From: Pseudobutyrivibrio ruminis
GTDB taxonomy: Bacteria; Bacillota; Clostridia; Lachnospirales; Lachnospiraceae
Direction: 5' to 3'
Length of the DNA stretch: 64,000 nt
Assembly: GCF_015057245.1 (NCBI RefSeq)
Contig: NZ_SVET01000002.1
Location: 124,001 to 188,000 of the forward strand
Both the position numbers and the translations under genes were made by a program. The notes under the pieces are model-generated. The model was not told the DNA's origin. It ran no database searches and saw only the letters and a program-made list of their open reading frames with translations. Shown piece after piece: positions 1 to 9,871 of this stretch (position 1 is its first letter; every line of letters starts with the position of its first letter).

Positions 1-1049
1 ATGATTTGATAAATACCATGAAGCACTCCCCAGAAAATATATGTAAATGCAGCACCATGCCACAATCCACTTACAAAAAAAGTAACCATGATGTTGAAAT
101 ACTTTCTAAGCTGCCCCTTGCGATTTCCACCAAGTGGAATATAAAGGTAATCCCTGAGCCAAGTGCTAAGTGATATATGCCATCTACGCCAGAAATCCTT
201 TATAGATGTGGCAAAATATGGAAGATGGAAATTCTCCATCAAATCATATCCAAGCACACGTGCAGCGCCAATTGCTATTGTAGAGTAGCTCATGAAATCA
301 CAATATATCTGCAAAGCAAATAAAACGCTAGCTAATACAAGCTGATAACCAAAATAGCCAGATACATTATTATACACTGTATCTACTAGAATTGCACATC
401 TGTCAGCTATTACAAGCTTTAGGAAATAACCCCAAAGCATTGTCAGAAGTCCGCTTCGTACATTGTCGTAGTTGAACTCACCCGGTGTAGCAAGCTGCTT
501 TAGCAAGTTCTTTGATCGCTCAATTGGTCCTGCCACAAGTTGTGGAAAGAATGATACGAACAATGCATATCTGAATGGGTTCTTTTCTGCATATATCTCA
601 TCACGATACACATCCATGGTGTAGCTAAGGGCCTGGAAAATATAGAATGATATACCAACCGGAAGAACTACATCCACGGCGGGTACATTCATTGTAATAC
701 CGAGCTTTGCAAAGATTCTTTCCCATGTATCAATAGCAAAGTTTATATACTTGAAATAGAAAAGCATTCCTATGTTTAATATAAAGCTTGCTGCCACTAT
801 CCAGTTTTTCTGGCGTAGAATTACTGCATCTGACTTGCCAGAATTTTTTACATGCTCCATAAGGATACCGCTAAGATAAGTAACCAAAGTAGAAGCCATA
901 AGAAGCAATATGTACTTTGGATTCCAGCACATGTAATAAAAATAGCTACAAATCAGCAGCCAATAATTTCTAACCTTTTTAGGAAAAAGAAAATATAATA
1001 ATACTGCTATAGGAAAAAACAATATAAATTGTGTTGAATTAAAAAGCAT
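1..1049 (-). CDS. MBOAT-family O-acyltransferase (AlgI/DltB-like), 3' end outside the window
   Basis: Membrane-bound O-acyltransferase that would move an acyl group across the membrane onto an exported glycan. My translation from the ATG at 1049 gives about 349 residues before the window edge, so the C-terminus is missing. It shows many hydrophobic segments, an LPVGISFYIFQ motif near residue 130, PIERSKNLL near 175, DYLYIPLGGNRKG near 305 and the GLWHGAAFTYIFWG block near 330 with the presumed catalytic His. All of these are hallmarks of the AlgI/DltB family. The two SGNH-like genes immediately upstream in the same operon fit the usual MBOAT plus AlgJ/AlgX- or DltD-like partnership. The acyl group and acceptor cannot be read from sequence; acetylation of a polysaccharide is the default inference. 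Confidence 0.9.
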   Translation of the reverse strand, partial: MLFNSTQFILFFPIAVLLYFLFPKKVRNYWLLICSYFYYMCWNPKYILLLMASTLVTYLSGILMEHVKNSGKSDAVILRQKNWIVAASFILNIGMLFYFKYINFAIDTWERIFAKLGITMNVPAVDVVLPVGISFYIFQALSYTMDVYRDEIYAEKNPFRYALFVSFFPQLVAGPIERSKNLLKQLATPGEFNYDNVRSGLLTMLWGYFLKLVIADRCAILVDTVYNNVSGYFGYQLVLASVLFALQIYCDFMSYSTIAIGAARVLGYDLMENFHLPYFATSIKDFWRRWHISLSTWLRDYLYIPLGGNRKGQLRKYFNIMVTFFVSGLWHGAAFTYIFWGVLHGIYQI

Positions 1050-1063
1050 TATAATCCCCTTTT

Positions 1064-2512
1064 TTAATATACATACTCGGAAAAACCATTATTTTTGTCA
1101 TATGTCACATTTTTTATGCATACAACTTTTTGGTTCGTATTATCAATTACCATAATACTGATTCCATACTCATCTGAAACACTCCAGCTCGAATCACTTT
1201 GCCCTGGCATTGATACTAAAAGACGCTCATCATCGTCTTTAATTTCTATCTCATCTACTTCAGTTCCAGCTGTATTACAGTAGTATACTTTTCCCGCATT
1301 ATCGGTAAGTCCTAAATCATTTGCTTGAGTTATTTTAAACGGTGTACCATCAATAAATGATTTTTCAAATTCACTAATGCAGTTCATATTGTCATAAAGA
1401 AGAATTGTATAATCTCTATCGCCGGCGAACTTGAAAATATCTGCAGTCATGTTTTCCATCTGAATACTATCATCAATAGCAAACATCTGGCGTGGTGTAT
1501 ATGTGTCTGCATCTTCGAATACATCATGGTAGTTTGTTTTTATATATTCACTAAACTTTAACGCACCGTCATTGTTTAAGTGTATTTCGTCTGCAAAATC
1601 TTCAGCAGTAAATATATGCTGTCCCCAGTCAAATGTCACATTATCGTATTTTTCAACGTATCTGTTATAAAAGACCTTTACTGCTTCAATGTATTCATCT
1701 GACATTGCACTATTATCTGGAAGTGGTGGCTTTACAATGTGTACTGCAATACCATTTTCCTGACAAAGTGCTATGGTCTTATCGAAATATGATTCATAAA
1801 GTTCATCTGCTGCAAATTGAGTGTATGGTCTTGCCTGAGATGTAACAAAAACTTCATTTCCTAGTGTAGTGTATCTGCCTCTATGTAGCTCGATTTTATC
1901 CATAGCCGCGACATTTGTTTCATAGCCTCTAACATTTTGTATATCATCGCTCTCTTTATCTTGAGTTAAAAAATTATTAAGGCTAACTATATACTTGCTA
2001 GGAAAATATACTTCAGTAGCTATTAAATCCGCATAAGCTCCATTGTGATAAAACATTCCAGTCTCATCATTTATAGCATTTGTTAACAGTTCCATATTAT
2101 CTATAAAACTAAATCTATGAGCCGGAACTATTTTATCCCAATAGGCTTCTGTGTATCTGAAATGAGAATCATGATAGCTGAGAAAAACGTCTGTAGGAGC
2201 ATCATTATGAGCCAAATAGTCTTTCAACACATAATAGCCCTCTACTGTGGAAGATCCTCCCACAGAAAGATTTATCATGGAATCTGATATTACCTCTGGC
2301 ATGTAAGCGCTGTTACATGAACTATCACCTATAACCACAACTTTATAATATTTATCCTGCTTTGTTTCAGTAAACTGTTTATTCCAAAAAGTGTATGCAA
2401 AATCCTCATTGGAATAATACATCTTTCCATAACACAAAAATAATGACAATCCCCATATTGGTGCAGACACAAGTCCGCATTTTATTATTAATTCTAATAC
2501 CTTGTTTTTCAC
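1064..2512 (-). CDS. SGNH-hydrolase-like (AlgX/AlgJ or DltD-type) secreted acylation partner
   Basis: A 482-residue protein with one N-terminal membrane anchor (about residues 7-30) and an extracytoplasmic SGNH-like domain. The GDSS block puts the nucleophile at Ser64, and ADEIH places the Asp308/His311 dyad, so the full triad is present. Start is GTG at 2512 with AGAGG a few bases upstream; no ATG lies nearby. It sits between the MBOAT gene and a paralogue with the same layout (2524-3936). That context suggests it transfers or removes acyl groups delivered by the MBOAT protein. The region after about residue 335 resembles no domain I know. The substrate is unknown. Confidence 0.75.
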   Translation of the reverse strand: MKNKVLELIIKCGLVSAPIWGLSLFLCYGKMYYSNEDFAYTFWNKQFTETKQDKYYKVVVIGDSSCNSAYMPEVISDSMINLSVGGSSTVEGYYVLKDYLAHNDAPTDVFLSYHDSHFRYTEAYWDKIVPAHRFSFIDNMELLTNAINDETGMFYHNGAYADLIATEVYFPSKYIVSLNNFLTQDKESDDIQNVRGYETNVAAMDKIELHRGRYTTLGNEVFVTSQARPYTQFAADELYESYFDKTIALCQENGIAVHIVKPPLPDNSAMSDEYIEAVKVFYNRYVEKYDNVTFDWGQHIFTAEDFADEIHLNNDGALKFSEYIKTNYHDVFEDADTYTPRQMFAIDDSIQMENMTADIFKFAGDRDYTILLYDNMNCISEFEKSFIDGTPFKITQANDLGLTDNAGKVYYCNTAGTEVDEIEIKDDDERLLVSMPGQSDSSWSVSDEYGISIMVIDNTNQKVVCIKNVTYDKNNGFSEYVY

Positions 2513-2523
2513 TTTTATGCCTC

Positions 2524-3936
2524 TTATAAAATCTTGCTAAATCCATTTTCTGTGAAAAGGCTTTGTCTTTCACATACTATTTTATTATTCTCATTGTCTA
2601 TAACCACAAATGATATTCCCTTTTCCTCTAGAGGATAAACCACTGTCATTTCCTCTCCTACTGCGATTTGTAGTCCTCCGTCAGGATTAGGCAGTATCGA
2701 GATTTCATTTAAGTAATCGTTGTTGTCGGCTGATAATGTATACACTGCATATTTAGTATCTCCCACATTATTGTATTTTACGTCTTTATTATCATAACCC
2801 GCATACAAGTAGTAATACTCACCAAGATTATCTGTTGTATCTAAATATACGATTGTATAAGACTTGTTATTGATCCACTTGGATAGTTCCGCCAAATAGT
2901 TTTCTCCTGAAACATCCCTATCAAGTGCAAGCATCCTATCTGAAGAAGGGCTACCATTCTCCCGAAACAGGTCTGGATATAATTCTTTTAATTCACGGCT
3001 GAATCTGAACGCACCATGGTTATTCATATGATATTCATCCTTAAAAAATTCATTCTCATATGTGGTGTGAAACCAATAGAAATCAGCATTATCATAATCT
3101 GACAGCAATGTATCATAGTATCCATAAAGATCTTGTTCGTAATCATCTACAAATCCAGCATCTGTTGAAAGTGGGAGCTTTACCATATGCACTTTTATAT
3201 CATTTTTATCACATAGATCCACAATCATCTTGTAATACTGCTCTTGCAATGGACTAACATAAAAAGTTGAATAACCCATTATTCCATCAGGATGATATTC
3301 TTCATTTGTTATCATGCAATATCTGCCATACCTAGCATCCACATCTTCATAAGCGGATAAATTAGCTTCGCGTCTATCGCCATCTATGGCATGCAACATT
3401 GAATAACTATAAATAGTAGGCGACCAAAATGTATAATTTAGTACATCCATCCAGTAATTGGCTGATGCAATTTCAGATATATCGTACTCTGCTACATATT
3501 CTATCATTCTATATATTTCAAGGTTCTCACCAAGAGTGTACTTATGAACATAGTTACTAACATCCCAGGTAAAATAATCCTCAGCAAGATGGTAATCCAT
3601 ATAGCTGATAAAAACATCTGTGGGGGCATCATTATGTTCCAAATAATCTTTTAAGGTGTAGTAACCATCTATTGTCCCAGAGCCCGCTAGAGCAAGATTC
3701 AAAGTACTTTCTGACAGAACCTCTGGAATATAAGCAGCATTGGCAGTAGAATCCCCTAGAATTAACACATCATAGTACTTATCTTGAGTAGTATTAGTTA
3801 CATCTTTATTCCAAATTGCTCCTACGTAATCACTACCTGCTATATGCAACAAATGGGTGCTGCAATAAAATGCAGCACCCCATAATGGCGCAGTAACACA
3901 TATGCTTTTAACTAAGAGTTTAATATAACTTTTCAA
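2524..3936 (-). CDS. SGNH-hydrolase-like protein, paralogue of its downstream neighbour
   Basis: A 470-residue protein colinear with the 1064-2512 product. It has an N-terminal anchor (about 7-30), a WNK...TQDKYYDV stretch, the GDST nucleophile block (Ser63), the conserved LKDYL.HNDAPTDVF segment at about 96-109 and a DEYH dyad (Asp300/His303). The start is TTG at 3936, supported by GGGAG seven bases upstream. The pair is probably a tandem duplication that has diverged considerably, since only the motif blocks align readily. Like its sibling it probably acts outside the membrane with the MBOAT protein; two copies may mean two acceptors or a hetero-complex. Confidence 0.72.
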   Translation of the reverse strand: MKSYIKLLVKSICVTAPLWGAAFYCSTHLLHIAGSDYVGAIWNKDVTNTTQDKYYDVLILGDSTANAAYIPEVLSESTLNLALAGSGTIDGYYTLKDYLEHNDAPTDVFISYMDYHLAEDYFTWDVSNYVHKYTLGENLEIYRMIEYVAEYDISEIASANYWMDVLNYTFWSPTIYSYSMLHAIDGDRREANLSAYEDVDARYGRYCMITNEEYHPDGIMGYSTFYVSPLQEQYYKMIVDLCDKNDIKVHMVKLPLSTDAGFVDDYEQDLYGYYDTLLSDYDNADFYWFHTTYENEFFKDEYHMNNHGAFRFSRELKELYPDLFRENGSPSSDRMLALDRDVSGENYLAELSKWINNKSYTIVYLDTTDNLGEYYYLYAGYDNKDVKYNNVGDTKYAVYTLSADNNDYLNEISILPNPDGGLQIAVGEEMTVVYPLEEKGISFVVIDNENNKIVCERQSLFTENGFSKIL

Positions 3937-3951
3937 TCAATATCTCCCATA

Positions 3952-5520
3952 CTAATTGTTATACTCAAAGATAGTGTATGTACCATCATCATATACCAAT
4001 TCACCTTTGTCGCCACTATACTCTTCAAATTCATCTAAATATGATACTTCATCATCTACATACAAAACAAAGTATCTTCCTGTAGGTACAGTATTATGCG
4101 ACGACTTCTGTAACCATCTTGCCATACCATCATGCTCATCTGTAACAGTCCACATTTCAATATCTCCATTTGTAAGCTCGGTGATTATTGGACCATGCCA
4201 AAATGTAGCGCATCCCTGTGTATAGCCTTCTTCCTCGAGGAAGCTAATTACCTCTTCAATTCCAGGATTAGCGCGCATTGGTGTTTCTATGTTCGCTTTT
4301 ACAATACCTACAGAAGAAAGCACTGCCATGATTAATAGTACCGTTGGAGCAGCTTTACGCTCAAAATCCTTTAATTTATCATCAGTTTTGATTTCCAGGA
4401 ATATTGCCGCTACACCAAATTGGACTGTTGTAAGCCAATATTGTTCTTCTCCATATATATAAGTGAATACCAGCCCAATTGTCACAAGCATCGAAAAGAA
4501 GATTCCTGCATAGAGCTGATCCATCTCTGACATATTTTTAAAATTCATAGCAAGGCGTATAACACTTATTACAAGGACAAAACATATAAGAAGACCTACG
4601 CCTGTACAAATTCCGTTTATAGAAAATAGCTCTTTTGTGGCATTGTCTGTATATCCAAAACTATCGATAAACCATTTAAATGTTTTTGTAACAGAATTAG
4701 TGCCACTCCCCCAAGTCATAGAATTATAACTGCTGTATTGATATTTGTTTTCAAAAAAAACATGGTTACCAACATATCCAACAAAGTTGAAGGCAGTAGC
4801 TATAATCGAGCCCCTTGCAAAAACTAGCTTGACCTTTTTATCTGTTAATGCATTCTTTAGGCCGTTATCACGAAGATAAAAATATAATACAGCAAAAGCA
4901 TATACAGTTAATGGAGCGTAAAAAATTAATGTATTTCTAATACCATTTAATCCAGTAATAATGGCGATAGCCAATAGCAGCATGCACAATAGCGCATTTT
5001 TAATATTATAAATACTATTACCATCAGCACTTTTCTTAGCCAATACTATAAGTATTACCAAAGAAACTATCATGAAAATAGAATGAGGTACGTAATATGC
5101 GCCCCATGTTATATCCATAAAGTACCAAAAACCAAATGGCCAGAGAAGCATGGCGCAAATCCAAACGCCAATCTTCTCCCAGCCTAAAACTTTGCACAAT
5201 AGCAACCACGCTGCTATATATAAGGCTAGCATTATTGCTGTACCAATTGCTCTAGCTACAATCCAATTGTCAGGTGAAAGTAACAGTCCTATCCTGAAGA
5301 ACCATTGTGTTTCAGCAACACGTATTTCTGTAGAATAAATCCAGCTATGGGTAATAATTGAATGTTCTTTATTCAATAGGTCGGATAAAATCATTTCCGA
5401 TGCCATATCGGAATCTAACATATATCTTCCACTAGTAAGAATGAAGACTACATCATGTATGTAACCTGCGATAAGCCACACCCAAGGTAAATATTTCTTT
5501 AAAATACTTCCTTTATTCAT
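3952..5520 (-). CDS. Multi-pass membrane protein, GT-C-like
   Basis: A 522-residue protein with about 11-12 hydrophobic segments and a hydrophilic C-terminal domain (about 420-522). An acidic DSD motif (residues 36-38) lies in the first loop after TM1, the position at which GT-C glycosyltransferases place a catalytic acid. This suggests a polyprenyl-phosphate-sugar-dependent glycosyltransferase, but no named family is certain. ATG start with AAGGAG eight bases upstream. It lies 16 bp downstream of another large membrane protein and follows a GtrB-type synthase, the usual source of its lipid-linked donor. Confidence 0.6.
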   Translation of the reverse strand: MNKGSILKKYLPWVWLIAGYIHDVVFILTSGRYMLDSDMASEMILSDLLNKEHSIITHSWIYSTEIRVAETQWFFRIGLLLSPDNWIVARAIGTAIMLALYIAAWLLLCKVLGWEKIGVWICAMLLWPFGFWYFMDITWGAYYVPHSIFMIVSLVILIVLAKKSADGNSIYNIKNALLCMLLLAIAIITGLNGIRNTLIFYAPLTVYAFAVLYFYLRDNGLKNALTDKKVKLVFARGSIIATAFNFVGYVGNHVFFENKYQYSSYNSMTWGSGTNSVTKTFKWFIDSFGYTDNATKELFSINGICTGVGLLICFVLVISVIRLAMNFKNMSEMDQLYAGIFFSMLVTIGLVFTYIYGEEQYWLTTVQFGVAAIFLEIKTDDKLKDFERKAAPTVLLIMAVLSSVGIVKANIETPMRANPGIEEVISFLEEEGYTQGCATFWHGPIITELTNGDIEMWTVTDEHDGMARWLQKSSHNTVPTGRYFVLYVDDEVSYLDEFEEYSGDKGELVYDDGTYTIFEYNN

Positions 5521-5536
5521 TTTTATAACTCCTTCA

Positions 5537-7015
5537 TCAATAAAGATTTACTATTATTGAATCGACCCCATAATACTTAGACGCGCACTGATTACAGTTG
5601 CCATATTTAGCATCCTCTGTAAGTGTTTCTCTAGGTATCTCATCCAAGCTGACGTAGTATGAATACTGACACCAGTCTACATTCTCCTTATTAATTACTA
5701 TTTCAGCGCCATCTTCGGCGCTCTCCACCTCCTGTAAAATCTCATCCCAAAATACCCAGCTTTCCTTTATAAGGTCTGCATGAGCCAATATATCTACCTG
5801 AATAACTCCTGCGTATCTACCACCCGCCATAATGTATGCGGTAGATAACAATACTACAATAACTGATACTCCAGCAGCTACCATAGTATTTATTTGAACA
5901 CCAATAATTTGCTTTATCCAAGAACCAAAGGCGTAAATAGCAATTGCCATACCAATGAATACCATGTAATCCTCTACATAGTACACACGTGGTGTGAATT
6001 CTGCATCTATGGTTTTGTTTGAGCCATAGACATATAGTAAAAGGCCACTAAAAGCAGCGACTATGGTGCATGCTGCACCAAATATAATCACAAGTAAGTT
6101 GTGCTTTCTGTTACTTCCTATGAATAATCCCAGCAATAAAACTAGTAGCATTATAGCTACAACCCATGGTTTTGTTTGAATGGTCGTTTTAAGCCTTGTA
6201 AGAATTCTATATCCAGTAACAATAACTGCATTAAATAGACTGGCGTCTGAGCTTTCTTCATTACTCATTCTAGTGTAATTACCAGGTGCAATAACCATAA
6301 GCACACCTGAAAGAATATACATACCTAGTGGTAAAAGCTTTTTGCCGATTCTATCACCGTTGTGCAAATATACTATGAATGTATACACCACATAGAAAGC
6401 GCCTACCGCCACGCAATACATCATACTGGTACACGCTATCATTCCAAGAACTATCATAGCTATATAGCGCTTCTTTGTTCTATCTGAATTATATCTAAGC
6501 ATTGCAGCACAGCTAATAAGGCACATCATCATCATTCCAGAATAACCAGGTGTACCTGACCACCAGTTATATACATCACTGTAGTAATAGCTAGTAGTAA
6601 CTAATAGCGCAACCAAAAATGTAATGATATCTAACGCAACTTGGCTATTTATCTGAAATATATACTTAAACAATGTTCTAACAGCCCATAGTATTCCAGT
6701 CATGATTATTGTATTTACGATAATCATACAAATTCCGAAGCTATGTCCCACATTATCAAATAAGTACAGTGGATTAAATAGAACCTGTATCGCTATGGCA
6801 AATATACCTGAGTTTCCAAAGGAATTCATATAATTCCACCCGATACGATGAAACATTTCAACCACTCTATTGCTTGACCACCATTCTACCGCCCATGCAA
6901 AATCATCATTTGCAGGCATAGAATAAAAAATAGAATATATGAAACTTGCAAAAATAAGTATATAGCCTACGGTTAGAGGTATACGATACCAATATTTTTT
7001 AATTAATGTACTCAC
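5537..7015 (-). CDS. Multi-pass membrane protein resembling DUF6056
   Basis: A 492-residue polytopic protein. The loop after TM1 has PANDDFAW with Asp37/Asp38, a GT-C-like acidic pair. A central APGNYTRM motif follows and the C-terminus is soluble. The 12483-13961 product has the same order (PASDDFAM, APGNYARQ, similar C-terminal domain), so the two are paralogues. GTG start; its first base is the last base of the upstream stop, indicating translational coupling to the GT2 gene at 7015. A role in transferring the sugar made by that GT2 is inferred from coupling, not shown. The DUF6056 assignment is from memory of the APGNY motif. Confidence 0.6.
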   Translation of the reverse strand: MSTLIKKYWYRIPLTVGYILIFASFIYSIFYSMPANDDFAWAVEWWSSNRVVEMFHRIGWNYMNSFGNSGIFAIAIQVLFNPLYLFDNVGHSFGICMIIVNTIIMTGILWAVRTLFKYIFQINSQVALDIITFLVALLVTTSYYYSDVYNWWSGTPGYSGMMMMCLISCAAMLRYNSDRTKKRYIAMIVLGMIACTSMMYCVAVGAFYVVYTFIVYLHNGDRIGKKLLPLGMYILSGVLMVIAPGNYTRMSNEESSDASLFNAVIVTGYRILTRLKTTIQTKPWVVAIMLLVLLLGLFIGSNRKHNLLVIIFGAACTIVAAFSGLLLYVYGSNKTIDAEFTPRVYYVEDYMVFIGMAIAIYAFGSWIKQIIGVQINTMVAAGVSVIVVLLSTAYIMAGGRYAGVIQVDILAHADLIKESWVFWDEILQEVESAEDGAEIVINKENVDWCQYSYYVSLDEIPRETLTEDAKYGNCNQCASKYYGVDSIIVNLY

Positions 7016-7953
7016 TAGGCTTTATCCTCATTGTAATTAATCACATTCTTTATAACGTACTGTGGTGAATTGTTTATGCTGATAAATATACGTCCAACAT
7101 ATTCTCCAATCAAACCAAGTGTTATCAGAATAAGTCCACCTAGTATTAAATTAACTGATATAAGTGAGCTCCAACCTAACATTCTATCCGGATTCATAAA
7201 CTTACTAATAATTGCATATATAGCATATATAAAACCTAAGATAGCTATAATTGAGCCACCATATGTTGCTAATCGAAGTGGCAAAATAGAAAACGAAGTA
7301 AATCCATTCATCCACAAGCCTAAAAGCTTTTTAAATGTATATCCTGAATGGCCTTCTTTTCTTTCACGATGATTAACCTTTACATTGCATATATTTCTAG
7401 TGCATCTTAAAACTAGGCCTATAAGATAAGGATATGCCCCCTTATAATTTAGCATCTCATTCACTACATATCTTTTAGCTGCAAAATAGCTCGATATGTA
7501 TAGCTCTTTAGGTTTATTAAGCATTATCTCGGTCATCTTTTTGTTAAGATGACTGCCCCAGTTTCTAAAACCAGAGTGTTGCTTATGTTCATACTGAGCA
7601 TATACAACATCGTAACCTTCATCTATTTTTTCTAATAGCTTGTCTACTTCATCAGCTGGTGTCTGTCCATCATCATCAAGACAAACAACAATATCTCCTG
7701 AAATAAAATGAAATCCTGCCATCAATGCTGCGTGTTGTCCAAAATTCTTCGAATGATTAATGCCAATAATATTTTGATTTTTAGCACACAAATCTCTAAT
7801 CACATCAAACGTATTGTCTGGACTACAATCGTTCACTAAAACTATCTCATAAGTGTATTTAGAAAGTGTGTCCATTTTTGATTGTACTTCTGCTACCACT
7901 TTCTCGATTGTCTTTGCAGAATTGTAACATGGTATTACAAAAGAAACCTTCAT
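7015..7953 (-). CDS. GT2 polyprenyl-phosphate sugar synthase (GtrB/DPM1-like)
   Basis: A 312-residue family 2 glycosyltransferase. The N-terminal GT-A domain has FVIPCYNS (5-12), VNDCSPDNT (40-48) and the DDDGQ metal-binding motif (93-97). The C-terminus has two transmembrane segments (about 230-290) ending in a GEYVGRIF motif, as in GtrB and dolichyl-phosphate-mannose synthases. These enzymes load one sugar from a nucleotide donor onto undecaprenyl phosphate on the cytoplasmic face. The coupled membrane protein downstream is the likely user. ATG at 7953 with AGGAC upstream. Sugar identity cannot be called. Confidence 0.85.
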   Translation of the reverse strand: MKVSFVIPCYNSAKTIEKVVAEVQSKMDTLSKYTYEIVLVNDCSPDNTFDVIRDLCAKNQNIIGINHSKNFGQHAALMAGFHFISGDIVVCLDDDGQTPADEVDKLLEKIDEGYDVVYAQYEHKQHSGFRNWGSHLNKKMTEIMLNKPKELYISSYFAAKRYVVNEMLNYKGAYPYLIGLVLRCTRNICNVKVNHRERKEGHSGYTFKKLLGLWMNGFTSFSILPLRLATYGGSIIAILGFIYAIYAIISKFMNPDRMLGWSSLISVNLILGGLILITLGLIGEYVGRIFISINNSPQYVIKNVINYNEDKA

Positions 7954-7971
7954 AACCCTATTAGTCCTTTT

Positions 7972-8709
7972 CTATTTATTATCATTATGCTTTACATAAA
8001 CATAATGCATTTTATCAATTTTATATCCTAATTCCAGATGTACCTTTAAAGAATTAGGATTGTTTGAAGAAACTCTGGCTGTCATAGTCTTCTTTCCAGA
8101 TTCTTTTGCCACCAATAAAGGATAGTAGATTGTAGAAATTCCAAATCCTCTACCATCCTCGTTGTCAAATAGACCAGCCAGAAACGAGTCAGCTTTCTTC
8201 TCGTTTACATCCTTTACTCCAAAAAATCCAATTGGCTTATCTTCGAGATTTACCAAATAGCACTTTGATTTACCACTCTCTACTTCTGTGGTAAACCAAT
8301 TTGCGAATCTTTGTCCCGAAAGTTCTGTTGACATGAGAGGGTCTAGTGCTACTTTATCAGTGTTGAAAATACCCTTTCGTATTTCAGAATCCACAAGCTG
8401 AACCTCCTCTGAGGAAGCTTCGGAATATGAAGTATAGTCAATATATCTGGTATAAGTATCTGGGCACTTAAGATTCTTTAGCTTTAAGCTAAGATCAAAT
8501 GCAGTTTCTGCAAATACAAACCCATTTTCCTGTAGTATGTATGCCACATCCATTCTTTCTATTGGAGCTTTAATTACCTGATATTCATAATCAGAAATAG
8601 CTTCTATGTTTTCCTTTATAAGATTCAAATCATCACTTGAATCTATTACCATAGATACGCTACGCTTGCCTAAGTTTTTTATTTCCCATGGCATATCTAT
8701 TATTTGCAT
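7972..8709 (-). CDS. GNAT N-acetyltransferase, WecD/RffC-like
   Basis: About 245 residues with a divergent N-terminal half and a C-terminal GNAT domain. The acetyl-CoA loop region reads DGRGFGIST, followed by the NPNSLKVHLELGYKID motif common in GNATs. The arrangement resembles E. coli WecD, which acetylates the 4-amino group of dTDP-4-amino-4,6-dideoxygalactose. It lies directly downstream of a very WecE-like aminotransferase, which makes that role likely. The ATG at 8709 follows a GTG at 8712; AGGGG lies upstream of both and the ATG is preferred. Acetyl is the likely but unproven acyl group. Confidence 0.7.
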   Translation of the reverse strand: MQIIDMPWEIKNLGKRSVSMVIDSSDDLNLIKENIEAISDYEYQVIKAPIERMDVAYILQENGFVFAETAFDLSLKLKNLKCPDTYTRYIDYTSYSEASSEEVQLVDSEIRKGIFNTDKVALDPLMSTELSGQRFANWFTTEVESGKSKCYLVNLEDKPIGFFGVKDVNEKKADSFLAGLFDNEDGRGFGISTIYYPLLVAKESGKKTMTARVSSNNPNSLKVHLELGYKIDKMHYVYVKHNDNK

Positions 8710-8731
8710 CACTTATACCCCTATCTATTCT

Positions 8732-9859
8732 CTATTTATAAAAATCAATAACCGTCTTAATTACTTTTGCTTGATCCTCGTCTGTAAGACCATAGTAGAG
8801 AGGAAGACGTACCAAGCGCTCGCTCTCCTTTGTTGTGTAAACATCCTCACCTGCAAAGCGACCGTACTTCTTTCCAGCTGGTGCTGAGTGAAGTGGGATG
8901 TAATGGAATACCATAAGGATGTCGTTTTCCTTAGCATAGCTAATAAGAGCTGTACGCTCCTCCAAATCCTTACACTTAATGTAGAACATGTGGGCATTAT
9001 GCTCGCATCCTTCTGGAACTGTAGGAAGCTCTACCTTGCCTGCATCTGCAAGCTCCTTGAAAGCATCATAGTACTTGTTCCAAGAATTCATTCTATCATC
9101 AAAGATTTCCTGAGCCTTTTCAAGCTGTCCATAGAGGTATGCAGCGTTAAGCTCTGATGGGAGGTATGAAGAACCAGCCTCTACCCATGTGTATTTATCA
9201 ATCTGTCCACGGAAGAATTTTGCACGGTTTGTACCCTTTTCACGAATGATTTCAGCCATTTCTGTATCGGCTTCGTCGTTAATAAGAAGGGCACCGCCCT
9301 CTCCCATAGAATAGTTCTTTGTTTCATGGAATGAGTATGCACCAAAGTCACCGATTGTACCAAGTGCCTTGCCATGGTATGTACTCATAACGCCCTGAGC
9401 AGCATCCTCAACAACCTTGAGGTTGTGACGCTTTGCAATATCCATAATTGTATCCATCTCGCAAGCTACACCTGCGTAATGAACTGGAACGATTGCAACT
9501 GTCTTATCTGTGATAGCAGCTTCAATCTTTGTTTCGTCGATGTTCATTGTATCTGGGCGAATATCTACAAATACAACTGTTGCTCCACGAAGAACGAAAG
9601 CATCTGCTGTAGAAACGAATGTGAATGAAGGCATGATAACTTCATCACCTGGCTTAATATCGCACAAAAGTGCTGCCATTTCTGTAGCATGTGTACAAGA
9701 AGTTGTAAGAAGGACCTTTGCAGCTCCTGTCTTTTCTTCAAACCAAGCATTGCACTTTTTAGTGTATTCGCCATCACCACAAATCTTGTGCTTTGCGATG
9801 GCGTCCTTTATATATTTTTCCTCTGTTCCCACACAGGGTGGTACGTTAAATGGAATCAT
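8732..9859 (-). CDS. wecE: dTDP-4-amino-4,6-dideoxygalactose transaminase, WecE/RffA-like
   Basis: A 375-residue DegT/DnrJ/EryC1 aminotransferase that matches my memory of E. coli WecE along its whole length, from MIPFN.PP at the start to FHYIPLH and TTKESERL.RLPL near the end. The PLP lysine is Lys181 in FHETKNYSMGEGGA, and Asp152 in VEDAAQG contacts the pyridine nitrogen. The expected reaction is amination of dTDP-4-keto-6-deoxyglucose to dTDP-Fuc4N. ATG at 9859 with AGGAGG. Coupled in order with a WecD-like acetyltransferase. No RmlA/RmlB is in the window, so the dTDP-4-keto substrate must come from elsewhere in the genome. Confidence 0.85.
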   Translation of the reverse strand: MIPFNVPPCVGTEEKYIKDAIAKHKICGDGEYTKKCNAWFEEKTGAAKVLLTTSCTHATEMAALLCDIKPGDEVIMPSFTFVSTADAFVLRGATVVFVDIRPDTMNIDETKIEAAITDKTVAIVPVHYAGVACEMDTIMDIAKRHNLKVVEDAAQGVMSTYHGKALGTIGDFGAYSFHETKNYSMGEGGALLINDEADTEMAEIIREKGTNRAKFFRGQIDKYTWVEAGSSYLPSELNAAYLYGQLEKAQEIFDDRMNSWNKYYDAFKELADAGKVELPTVPEGCEHNAHMFYIKCKDLEERTALISYAKENDILMVFHYIPLHSAPAGKKYGRFAGEDVYTTKESERLVRLPLYYGLTDEDQAKVIKTVIDFYK

Positions 9860-9871
9860 TTTCTAGTCCTC

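Noticed and set aside
9181..9866. Opposite-strand open frames over the wecE-like gene
   Set aside because: Cys/Ser/Thr-rich shadow translations lacking start signals; the same applies to similar shadows across the window.
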